DNA of 64,000 bases. It comes from an uncultured Ignavibacteria bacterium (GTDB taxonomy: Bacteria > Bacteroidota > Ignavibacteria > Tepidaquicellales > Tepidaquicellaceae). A program made the translations under genes and the position numbers. Below the pieces are notes generated by a model. That model was given only the letters and a program-made list of their open reading frames with translations, did no database searches and was not told the origin of the DNA. This document shows positions 44,901 through 54,500 of the stretch, piece after piece (position 1 is the stretch's first letter; every line of letters starts with the position of its first letter). The stretch covers positions 1 through 64,000 of the forward strand of contig CALMST010000252.1 in NCBI GenBank assembly GCA_937872315.1, written 5' to 3'.

Positions 44901-45366
44901 CAATCTGGAATCCCAGACCTTCATTTTCTCTTATGACTGTTCTTAAGACTTCATGTCTGTTTACAATATTCCGCAACGCAAATTCAAGTGCTTCTTTATT
45001 CAGCTTTCCCTTTAATCTTAAAACTGCCGGGATATGATATTGTGAAGTCCCTTCCAGACGATCAATGAACAGCAATCGTTCCTGACTAAAAGACAATGGA
45101 ATTCTGGAATATGAAGCTCTGTCAAAAGGTATTATCTTTGCTTTTTCAGTATTGATCAGATCAAAATCACCAGATTCACTTTTCAGAAAATCTGAAATTT
45201 CCTCCTTATATTCACTAAGCTTTGCAATAAGACCTTTGTCTACAGCATCTTTGTTTATTTTTTTATCAATAGAATAACGCAGTTTTCCATTTTCATGAAA
45301 AACTGAAATCCCTTTTACCCTTGCTTCAGTTAAAAGATCAATAATGTTTTTGTTCGAAATAGTCAT
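37912..45366 (-). CDS. Non-ribosomal peptide synthetase, two modules plus thioesterase (docking-C-A-T-C-A-T-TE)
   Basis: A 2,484-aa protein. Residues 1-~60 match the TubC N-terminal docking domain (LLTEARVKGISVFHENGKLRYS). Then follow C (HHIASDGWS), A, T (FFELGGHS), C (HHIASDGWS), A, T (FFELGGHS) and a C-terminal type I thioesterase. First A pocket, read by eye against GrsA: D-A-F-W-L-G-G-T-F, valine-like. Second: D-F-W-N-I-G-M-V-H, the threonine code. The TE nucleophile motif is GRCFG with Cys2279 in place of the usual Ser; a downstream GTDH supplies the histidine. It adds the last two residues and releases the peptide. The ATG at 45366 follows the giant synthetase by 40 bp in the same operon, without a clear Shine-Dalgarno site. 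Confidence 0.95.
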   Translation of the reverse strand: MTISNKNIIDLLTEARVKGISVFHENGKLRYSIDKKINKDAVDKGLIAKLSEYKEEISDFLKSESGDFDLINTEKAKIIPFDRASYSRIPLSFSQERLLFIDRLEGTSQYHIPAVLRLKGKLNKEALEFALRNIVNRHEVLRTVIRENEGLGFQIVKDRDSWKLEQIDGSVYKDNAEGLHKYINDIINSPFDLSEDHMMRATLIRINENEHILVITLHHIASDGWSISIIVKELVEFYKAHEENREAGLSPLPVQYADFSMWQRNYLQGEVLEKKLAYWKNKLSDSEPLQLPLDFERPSIQSTKGAIASFSIDKDLSVSLNSLSKKNGVTFFMTLLSAFNVLLYRYSGQENFSIGSPVAGRQQEETEALIGFFINTLALRSEVTGEETFEELLQKVKSSSLGAFEHQDVPFEKIVDSVVKQRDMSRSPVFQVTFALQNTPKVPELRLGELILEGEDPEQKVSKFDLVYSLTETEDGLHGIVEYCTDLFKEETIKKMIIHFKNLLESVVRDPQQKTGSLQMLSEEEEHQVVNEFNETASEYPSDRSIVELFEEQVSLNPESPAVLFENEKLTYKDLDERSDQFSRYLRSKGAEQGYPVPLCIERSATLMVGILGVLKAGCAYVPIDPEYPEERIRFMLKDTGSKIIISSRECAGKLPALEEYTKIEIDTEWDKISAESKEKLSLSVKPEDLAYIIYTSGSTGWPKGVMVTQKNVVSLVKGVDYVTLTKDDVLLSTGSTSFDATTFEYWGMLLNGGQLVLCTESRLLDSELLKEEINSRGVTKMWFTSSWFNQLVDNDITVFKNLKTILAGGEKLSEYHIEKMRKTYPEIEIINGYGPTENTTFSLTYSIKETDLTKQKMLIPIGRPLSNRTAYVLNKNLQPSPLGITGEVYLGGDGVSNGYLNNPELTKEKFVKDPFSKKEGARLYRTGDLGRWKADGNIEYLGRADEQVKIRGYRIELGEIENALQECELVRQAAVLVKQSAEGSKRLVGYVVPEGGYEKDEIVKYLSKRLPDYMVPAMWIKMEKLPLTKNGKVDRRALPDIDGSEQMSKEYAAPRNEMETALAGIWKNLLHIDKVGIHDNFFELGGHSLLAMRVISSVRNDIGAELAIKDLFLNPNIADLAEHIETQKKRSLLPAVEVQTRPELIPLSFSQERLWFIDRLVGSIQYHLPAVLKLKGKLNTEALEKALQSIINRHEVIRTVIQEVNGKGYQKIKDKDTWKLQIIDDPKYTGDKKELQDQINKLILAPFDLTMDHMLRCNLIKIKEDEYILVMTMHHIASDGWSISIIVNELLEFYKSYEENREPILKPLKIQYADFSIWQKNYLNAEVLEEKTDYWKKQLRYVDPLELPTDFTRPAVQSINGAVYGFSIDKELSDAVKKLSKENGATLFMTLLAVFNVMLYRYSGQNDISVGTPIAGRLQEETEELIGFFINTLTLRNEVYNETPFTELLNKIKTTTLEAYEHQDVPFEKVVESVVKQRDQSRSPLFQVMFVFQNTPEAKQLQLGDVELTFQEYEYTTSMFDFTLNMFETEKGLQGSFQYCTDLFSEDTIKRMIVHFKELLRSIVNKPDEKAGLLRMLSESEENKILSDFKGKETDYPKNKTIVDLFEEQAERTPGNTALVYKDKTMSYKELNERSNRLAHYLISKGLKEEGFVPICIERGFEMIVGILGILKAGGVYVPVDPEYPEDRIRYVIEDTNASIVITGKESSSRISSPENKEIIILEESIAYPEGLSLKNPGLNIKPHNLAYVIYTSGSTGKPKGVMIEHYNVVRLFMNDSPLFDFNENDVWTMFHSFCFDFSVWEMYGALFYGGKLILIPKELTKDASLYSDLIISENVTVMNQTPSAFYVIQENLTSKEKNIAVRYVIFGGEALNPSKLLPWKQSFPDCKLINMYGITETTVHVTFQEIGSEQLKSGNSIIGKPIPTLNSYILDSNLKLVPVGVPGEINVGGAGLARGYLNAEELSKQKFIPNPFIATTGERIYRSGDLGKWHPDGRMEYLGRIDEQVKIRGFRIELGEIESVVLESGLVKNTVVIAKEDKHGIKSLIGYVVGNGSDKFDKQELITFLKSKLPEYMVPLLWVEMDELPLTSNGKIDRKSLPDPDVSELLSNDYAPPTNEIEGALVGIWQELLNVKNIGINDNFFELGGHSLLALQLFGSIEKLSGRKFPISTLFNSPTIKELAAIIKDKGWVQPWKSLVPIKPGGSRMPLYCVPNAGGTALQFQELLKYVSSEQPIYVLESIGLDGLEKPHTDLKEMSAFYNKEIRTFQPKGPYMLCGRCFGGRVVYEMAQQLMAAGEEVALLAIFDTWPPFVAPPPQHIPQKRDAQHFIKRSFHHLKSGELFTVAKNYSVNKFMKMQRKIKETVGYLMSDSRQRRYEEIKLIHFKAQDEYVATKYPGKITLIECEAFKEETREKWKELAGGGLESYTIPGTDHKTIVTEPYIRDFAEKLNEVLKQTDDEIKNRSGKNGSVSKPTKKNINYADVL
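41990..45366 (-). other. NRPS module 6: TubC-like docking-C-A(Val)-T
   Basis: Docking domain ~45366-45187; C ~45110-43800; A ~43760-42240 with the same amino-acid sequence as the A domain of module 4 (pocket D-A-F-W-L-G-G-T-F); T ~42220-41990 with GGHS and no E domain. The predicted residue is L-valine. Confidence 0.85.
42107..43926 (-). repeat. Copy 1 of a 1,820-bp identical repeat (module 6)
   Basis: Direct repeat with 50175-51994 at a constant offset of 8,068 bp; line-by-line reading shows no mismatch or indel. It covers the last ~40 residues of C, the whole A domain and T up to the two glycines before the active serine. The flanks diverge at once. Confidence 0.93.
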
Positions 45367-45406
45367 TTAACTTTGAAATTAAAAAATACTTTTACCCAAT
45401 TTGTAA

Positions 45407-48400
45407 TTACAGATCAAATGCTTCTGATTCGTCATCTTTTTCTTTATTCGATTTAATTAAATCAATATACTTTCCGAGATCAGCAATGCTTGTAAATTCA
45501 AATAATGATTTGATCGGAATATTTACCGAGAACTGTTTTCTTATAGCAGATACAGCCCTTGTAGCCAGTAAAGAATGACCGCCCAGTTCAAAGAAATTAT
45601 CATGAATACCTATCTTACCTGATCCGAGAAGATCCTGCCATATTAAAGCCAGTTTCTCTTCGGTTTCATTTCTCGGCTCTTCGTAATTTCCGCTTATTCC
45701 TGCAGTAATATCCGGATCAGGTAATGCTCTTTTATCGACTTTACCGTTTGGAGTTAATGGAATTTCTTCCACTTCAACCCACAAAGAAGGAACCATATAC
45801 TCGGGAAGTTTGGCTTTAATATATGAAATTATTTCCTCTTTATCAAAATTATCTTCCGGCACCACATAAGCCGCTAATCTCTTGTTTCCGGTATTATCTT
45901 CTTTTGCCAGAGTTACCGCTTTTCTTACTGATTTATGCTGTTGTATGATACTTTCGATTTCACCGAGCTCGACCCTGTAACCGCGAATCTTTATCTGATC
46001 ATCTGCTCTTCCGGTATATTCTATATTTCCGTCAGAAAGCCATCTTGCCGTGTCTCCTGTCCTGTATAATCTTGCATCCGGATCTTTACTGAACGGATCC
46101 TTGATGAAACTCCTGTTTGTAAGTTCAGGCAGGTTCAAATATCCTCTTGCGATCTGAATGCCACCGATATATAATTCACCTTTTACTCCAACAGGAACCG
46201 GTTTCTGATCTTCATTTAAAATATAAAGCTGTGTATTGAAGATCGGTTTTCCAATTGGCGGCAGAACCGGAAGATCTCTGCTGTTAACAAGTGTATAACT
46301 GCTTACCACATGCGCTTCTGTAGGACCGTATTGGTTTACTATTGATATACCTTTATCTAAAATTGCCTTTATATCTTCAGTAATTTTTAACTGCTCTCCT
46401 GCTGTGATGATCTGCTCAAGTGGTAAATTATCTCCGGATCTTTCCCTGAGTATTTCAGATAAATTTTTCAGTACAATGTATGGAACGAATAAATGTGTAA
46501 TTCCATATTTAGCTATATCGTTTGTAACTTCTTCCATATCAATTCTTCGGTCAGCACTAATAAGACATAATGTACTGCCATAACAAAGTGTGGAGAATAT
46601 TTCCTGAAAGCTCACATCAAAATTCAGACTGGTAAACTGAAGGACTTTCCTTTTCTTATTTTTAAATTGTCTGTCCTGCCATGAAAGCAAATTAACCAGT
46701 CCTCTTCCCGGCATCCTCACACCTTTCGGATTACCTGTTGACCCTGATGTGTATAGGACATAAGTGAGATTATCAGGTTTTACTCTTTCATCCGGGTTTG
46801 AATCCTTCTGTGAATTCAGCACGGAGTTATTCTCATCAATTTCTATGACTTTAACATTACTTCCAAAATTTATCCTGTCATTAATAAGTTTGCTGCTTAA
46901 AATTATCTTTGCGCCTGTATCATCCAGCATGAAATTTATTCTTTCCTGCGGATACTCCGGATCGATCGGCACATAAGCTCCGCCAGCTTTTAATGTTCCT
47001 ATAATACCTGCTATCATATTTACCGAACGCTCCATACATACAGGAACAAGCGTTTCCTCTTTCACTCCCTCTGACCTTAATAAATGAGCAATACGATTGG
47101 ACAGCTCATTTAACTCTTTATATGACACTATCTTTTCTTCAAATTCAACTGCCGTTGTTTCCGGATTCTTTGCAGCCTGCTCTTCAAACAGATCAACAAG
47201 ACTCTTGTCTTTTGGATAATCTGCTTCAGTATTATTAAATCCGGCTATGACCTGTCTCTCTTCTTCATGAGAAAGTAACTTAATGTCATTTATTATTTCA
47301 GCTTCATTACTGATGATCTGCATAAGCACATTTTCAAAATGCTCTCTTATCTCAGATGCAAATTCATCTTTTAATATCTCTTTATTATAATTGAAATTAA
47401 CATTGATCTCCTGAACACCACCAACCAAAACTGTCATCGGATAATTTGTCTGATCTTTCATTTTTACATCATCGATCTTCAATGTCCATTCCTGCGACAT
47501 TATAATATCACTTACCGGATAGTTCTCAAACACTAGTATGCTGTCAAAAAGGTCACCGCTCACGCCAGTCCAGCTCTGTATTTCCTGTAACGGCGTGTAC
47601 TGATATTGTCTTGAAGAAACCTGGTCTTTCTGAATATCCTGTAACCAGCTTTCTGTCCTCTTTCCTTTTTCCAGTATAGAATGTAAAGGAAGAGTATTGA
47701 TGTACAATCCGACACGCTGTTCTATTCCCTGAAAATCATCAGGTCGTCCGGAAACTATAACGCCAAATGTAATATCTTTATTTCCTGTATAAGCATGAAG
47801 AAGATAAGACCATACTCCCTGAATTAATGTATTCAATGTAATGCGATGACTCTGCGCATAATTTTCAGCTTTTGAAGTTGTTTCTTTATCAAGCTTCAGT
47901 AATATATTTCCATATTCACCAACACCTTTCGTTCTGTCTGAAGTGCTGCCAATGAACGGAAGCAATGTGCTTTCTTCAACACCTCTCATGTATTCTCGCC
48001 AGTATTTTTCCTGCTGAACTTTATCTGACCTTTCCAGATATCTGATATAATCCTCAAACCTGTCTTCAACCCGCTCTTCAGGTATTTTGCCTGATAACAA
48101 TATTTCATAATTATTCAAAAACTCACCCATCAATATTGACAAAGACCAACCGTCAAACAAAATATGATGAGATGTCCATAACATTTTATATCTGTTCTCT
48201 TCAAGTTTTATCAGAGTGATCCTCATCAATGGTACTTCTTTAAAATCAAATCCCTTTGAGTGATCTGTTTCCTCAAGTTCTTTAAGAGCTGCAGCCTGTT
48301 CATCTGAATTCATGTTACTGTAATCCAAAACCGTTAATGGCAGCTCGGCATTTTTATAAACACACTGTACCGGAACTGAGAATTCCTCATAATAAAATCC

Positions 48401-48575
48401 GCTTCGCAATATGCTGTGATCCTTTAATAAATAATTCCAGCTCTTCTTCAGAATATCCATGTCAGGTTTATTCATATAACAGCTCAGCTGCTCGGTATAA
48501 GCACCTGATTCGGAATCGTATAAAGCATGAAAAAGCATTCCCTGCTGCAATCCGCTGAGTCTGTAAATACTTTCA
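45407..48575 (-). other. NRPS module 5: C(D-L)-A(proline-like)-T with docking tail
   Basis: C ~48570-47290 (HHILFDGWS). The A pocket read by eye is D-V-Q-F-I-A-Q-V-V (FDVSFQEIF, THLFVPY, IITAGEQL, VNQYGPTEAHVV), close to proline codes such as DVQFIAHVV but with Gln instead of His at one site. T ~45690-45470 (FFELGGHS), then a short Lys/Glu/Asp-rich tail. Confidence 0.75.
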
Positions 48576-51500
48576 AGAGTTTCCCTTCTTGAATTTCCTT
48601 CATAATCTTCATCCAGAAATTTATCCAGTTCATCATAACTGATCTCATTACCCAGTCCGTAATCAGATGGTGTAAATTCAGATCCCGATTTCTGCTGTTC
48701 CATACAGTGAGAGATCAATGCTTCCAGATTCTCTTTGTATTTTTCAGCTAAACTTGCTATCGTTTCCTCTTTGAAAAATTTATCACTGTATGTCCAGTTG
48801 ACAAGTAACTCTCCTCCCCTGATCATTCCGTTAACTGATAGTTTCTCACTTATGATCTGCTCCGGACTTCTGAATTCACCGGCTGACTCACCTGCTCCTG
48901 AGAACCATTTACTTCCGCTTACAGCCTGATCAAGCTGTCCGAGATAATTGAATACAATATCCCAGTAAGCTTTTTCTGAATATTTTTTTTCTTTGTTAAT
49001 ATATTTCAGTACACCAAATCCGAGACCTTTGTCAGGTACTCTTCTCAGCTGTTCTTTAACACTCTTTATAGAACCGGAAATACTCAAGCCTTTATTCAGC
49101 TCAATCAAAACAGGATACAGACTGGTAAACCATCCCACAGTCCTGCTTGTATCTGTATTTTCTATGACGCTTTCCGAAATACTCTCTCTTCCATGACCTT
49201 CCATTCCTATTATTACTTTCTCATTCGAATTCCATTCGCTTATTGTCATAGAAAGTGCGCAAAGCAGTATATCATTTATTTCTGTATGGTAAACTCCCGG
49301 TACTTCAGACAATAACAATCTGGTTCTCTTTTCATCGAGTTTGGTAATGCTGCTCTTAATATCCTTTGCCCTGACTGCGCCGTCATATTCTTTATCGGTT
49401 TTTACAGGCTCATAGCTCTCAATTGTTTTAGTCCAGTATTTATCCTGTAATAGTAATTCTTTACTCTTTCCGTACTGCTCCAGAACCTTAAACCACTGTC
49501 TGTATGAACTTGTTTTTTTGCCAAGATCAGTTTCCCTGTTTTCCGAAAGTCCTGTCAGAATTATCTCCAGGTCTTCAAGGATAATTCTCCATGAGACACC
49601 GTCAATAGCAAGGTGATGGATGATAAGTAACAATCTGTTTTCTTTTCCGGATTCAGGTGTCTGAATTAATACGAACTTAACTATTTCTCCTTTTTCAATA
49701 TCAAGCGCTGCCTGATATCTGTCACCGGTTTTTTTAATACGGTTTTCAAAATCATCATTACTTACCGACCTGATATCTTCTGTTATAAATTCTCCAAAGT
49801 TTGTTCCGTATTCCTGCGACCAGATTCCATCTGAATTTTTATAAATAAATCTTAAAGCATCATGATGCGATGTCAACTGTTTCATCGCTTTTTCAAGCAT
49901 CTCAGGAGTTGCATCTTTATTTACAGATAACAAAATGCTTTGATTAAAATGTGATACATTTTCATTCTCTTCTTCAAAATACCATTGCTGAATCGGCAGA
50001 AGACCTGCTTCACCTTTAAGTTCACCCTGTTCACCGGTTACAGCTGATAAAGTTCTTTCAGCCAGCACTTCTGATAATCCTGCGATAGTCTGATGAATGA
50101 AAATATCTTTTGGTTTCAGTTCATATCCGAGACGTCTAGACCGGCTGAGTACCTGAATTGTAATTATTGAATCACCGCCCAGCTCAAAGAAGTTATCATG
50201 AATGCCAACCTTATCTATGTGAAGTAAATTTTTCCATATCCCGGCAAGCGCGGTCTCCATCTCATTCCGGGGAGCTGCATATTCTTTGCTCATCTGTTCA
50301 CTTCCGTCTATATCCGGTAATGCGCGTCTGTCAACTTTTCCGTTCTTTGTCAATGGCAGCTTTTCCATCTTTATCCACATCGCCGGTACCATGTAATCCG
50401 GTAATCTCTTGCTTAAATATTTTACTATCTCATCTTTTTCATATCCGCCTTCCGGAACCACATATCCGACAAGTCTCTTGCTTCCTTCAGCACTCTGTTT
50501 TACAAGAACTGCTGCCTGCCTGACAAGCTCACATTCCTGAAGCGCATTCTCTATTTCTCCAAGCTCTATTCTGTATCCGCGGATCTTTACCTGTTCGTCC
50601 GCTCTGCCGAGATATTCAATGTTTCCGTCAGCTTTCCATCTACCGAGATCTCCCGTTCTGTATAGTCTTGCGCCTTCTTTTTTACTGAACGGATCCTTTA
50701 CAAATTTCTCTTTTGTAAGTTCTGGATTGTTCAGATATCCGTTTGATACTCCGTCTCCGCCTAAGTATACTTCACCCGTTATTCCTAACGGTGAAGGCTG
50801 CAGATTCTTATTCAAAACATAAGCTGTCCTGTTACTCAACGGCCGTCCAATCGGAATCAGCATTTTCTGTTTTGTCAGATCGGTTTCTTTTATGCTATAT
50901 GTCAATGAGAATGTAGTATTCTCAGTCGGACCGTATCCGTTTATAATTTCTATCTCAGGATAAGTCTTTCTCATCTTTTCAATATGATATTCAGATAATT
51001 TCTCTCCTCCTGCAAGTATTGTCTTAAGATTTTTAAAGACTGTAATGTCATTATCAACAAGCTGATTGAACCAGCTGGAAGTAAACCACATCTTTGTCAC
51101 TCCCCTGCTGTTAATTTCTTCTTTCAGAAGTTCGCTGTCGAGAAGTCTGCTCTCTGTGCAAAGAACAAGTTGCCCGCCGTTTAGCAGCATGCCCCAGTAT
51201 TCAAATGTCGTTGCATCAAATGAAGTCGAACCTGTGGAAAGAAGTACATCGTCTTTTGTCAGTGTCACATAATCAACTCCTTTTACAAGGCTCACAACAT
51301 TCTTCTGTGTGACCATCACGCCTTTCGGCCAGCCCGTCGAACCCGATGTGTAGATTATATATGCAAGATCTTCCGGCTTGACCGATAAAGACAGTTTTTC
51401 CTTTGACTCTGCGCTTATCTTATCCCACTCTGTATCTATTTCAATTTTTGTGTACTCTTCAAGAGCAGGTAATTTTCCGGCACACTCACGGCTGCTGATA

Positions 51501-54500
51501 ATTATTTTACTTCCCGTATCTTTCAGCATGAAACGAATCCGCTCTTCCGGATACTCCGGATCGATCGGTACATAGGCGCATCCTGCTTTTAAAACACCGA
51601 GTATTCCAACCATCAATGTCGCGCTTCTCTCTATGCATAGAGGAACCGGATAACCCTGCTCTGCTCCTTTGCTTCTGAGATAACGTGAAAACTGATCCGA
51701 TCTTTCATCAAGATCTTTATATGTAAGCTTTTCATTCTCAAATAATACCGCGGGCGATTCCGGATTCAAGGATACCTGTTCTTCAAACAATTCAACAATT
51801 GATCTATCCGAAGGATATTCTGATGCCGTTTCATTAAACTCATTAACAACTTGATGCTCTTCCTCTTCTGACAGCATCTGAAGTGATCCCGTCTTCTGCT
51901 GAGGATCTCTGACTACTGACTCAAGTAGATTCTTAAAATGAATGATCATCTTTTTGATCGTTTCCTCTTTGAACAGATCTGTGCAGTATTCGACCGAACC
52001 CATTATTCCTTCGGGAGTCTCCACCGTAAAGAATGTCAGATCAAATTTCGAATTTACATTCGGGAAAACTTCATTGGATAATTTTACATCTCCTAGATTC
52101 AGCTCAGGTACATCCGGTGTATTCTGCAGCGCGAAAATGATCTGGAATAAAGGACTTCTCGTCATATCCCTTTGCTTTGCCACAGTGTCAACTATTTTTT
52201 CAAAAGGCACATCCTGATAATCATAAGCCTCAAGTGTAGTTGATCTGACCTGCCTGAGCAGTTCAAGAAATGAAGCTTCATTATCTATTTCATTTCGCAG
52301 CGTAAGCGTATTGACAAAAAATCCGATCAGCTTTTCAACTTCTTCCTGCTGTCTTCCGGCTATCGGAGTTCCGACGCTGATATTTTCCTGACCGCTGTAT
52401 CTGTTTAGTAATACATTAAATGCCGCGAGCAATGTCATGAACAATGTCGCCCCGTTCTGCTTTGATATATTCTGCAATGAATCAGAGAGATCTTTACTAA
52501 TCTCAAAATTTACATTCGCTCCTTTGATACTCTGCACAGCCGGTCTCTCAAAATCGATCGGGAGTTGTATCGGCTCAACATCAGCAAGCTTATCTCTCCA
52601 GTATTCAAGCTTCCTGTCAAGCATCTCTCCCTGCAAATGCTTCCTCTGCCATACAGCAAAATCCGCGTACTGAACTTCAAGAGCCGGAAGTTTTGAATCC
52701 AGATTTTTATCAAATGCTTCATAAAGTTCGGCAAGTTCGTTTACAATAACCGATACCGACCAGCCGTCTGAAGCTATATGATGCATTGTTATTACTAGTA
52801 TGTTCTCATCTTCACTTAATCTGATCAGATGAATTCTCATCATATGATCCTTGGAAAGATCAAAAGGTTTTCCGATCAGTTTTAAAATATTACTCTGTAA
52901 ATTTTCCGGCGAATCTTTATACTTTCCTCCGTCAATGATCTCAAGATCCCAGTTGTCCTTTTCCTGAACGACCTGATATCCCGCGCCGTCTTCCTGTAAA
53001 ATTACCGAGCGTAAAACTTCATGCCTGTTAATGATCGTCTGAAGTGACCTTGCTAAAGCATCAGTATTCAGCTTTCCTTTTAATCTTAATACCGCAGGCA
53101 CGTGATACTGCACGCTTCCTTCAAGCTGATCAATAAACCATAATCTTTCCTGACTGTATGACAATGGTATCCTGTCAGGTCTCTGTCCGGCAGTGACAGG
53201 TGGAAGGATCAGACCTTTGCTTAATGTATCCAGATATCTTGAAAGTTCTGATACAGTCGGATAAACAAACAGGTCCTTGATCGCGATCTCGGAATCCATT
53301 TTCTTTCTGATTGCTGATATTACTCGCATTCCCAGAAGCGAATGTCCGCCAAGTTCAAAGAAATTATCATGAACACCAATTTTGTCTGTACCAAGCAGGT
53401 CCTGCCATATATCCGTAAGTTTCTTTTCCGTTTCGGTTTCAGGAGCTATATAATTCAGCTTATCAACTTCTATTACATCCTCTCTCTGACTTAAGAATTT
53501 ACGGTCAACTTTTCCGTTATTTGTCAGCGGCAACTCATTCAGTACAATTAATTCCGATGGTATCATATAATCAGGAAGACTTTCCTGAAGCATATTCCTT
53601 ATATCTTTCTTCAGCAGCAGACTAATATCATTCATCAATGGAATATTAGTGTTTGCCGATTTTAATGCCCTTTTCTTTTCAATAAACGGCTGCTTTATAA
53701 ATTTGCCTTCCAATACTGAAGGATCCGATTCAAGTATAAGATCTATCAGCAAAGGATCTTCATTAAGTAAAAATCTGTATGTGTAACCTTTTGAAACAGC
53801 TAATTCCAGCAGCTCCTGAGCTCTCTTACTTTCCTGATCCGTACTGTTCATTACTTCAAGAATGTCACCTACATTATTTACATCTTTATCATTTAATGCT
53901 TTGCTCATAAGCCGTTCCTTTACGAGTCGGGGATTTGGGACATTCATGATCGCTATCAAACTCTTACCTTCACTGATCTCATCCAGGACTGATGTTTCAT
54001 TCAATTCATTCCAGTCCTGCCATTTCGGATCTGCTGCTTCTATACCATTTTTATCTCCAACGTGAATCACAGCAGTGTATCTGTATAATGATAATTCATT
54101 TATATAAGATGCCTGTTTCCATTTTATTTCAATGTTTGATATCTCCGGATAAAGTGATCTCAGTTTTACAAAATATTCAGGATCAAAACAAAGCTCTTCT
54201 TCTTTAATGACATCCTGTTCTAAAGTCCATTTAAATTCTTTTACTGAAGCCGAATGATTTAATCTGTTGATATGAAGTCGTCCTTTGAAATACCCCAGTA
54301 ATCTGTTATCTCGCACATCACCAATGATGATCCTGCCATTTCCTTTCAGCACAGATATACCTTTGCCAATCACCTGATCCATATAATCTTCACCGGGAAA
54401 ATACTGGACTATGGAGTTAAGAATTACCGTATCAATATTCTCATCATCACTGATCTCGATCTCATGAGCAGAAACAATTCTTAGATCAGTCTCGCAGTAA

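Noticed and set aside
48650-50000. Treating the E domains as further condensation domains
   Set aside because: The HHLAxDGVSWR and EGHGRE motifs and the position after a GGDS T domain identify them as epimerisation domains.
42099-50523. Matching plus-strand reading frames at 42099-42455 and 50167-50523
   Set aside because: They are antisense to conserved A/T domains and match only because the underlying 1,820-bp repeat is identical.
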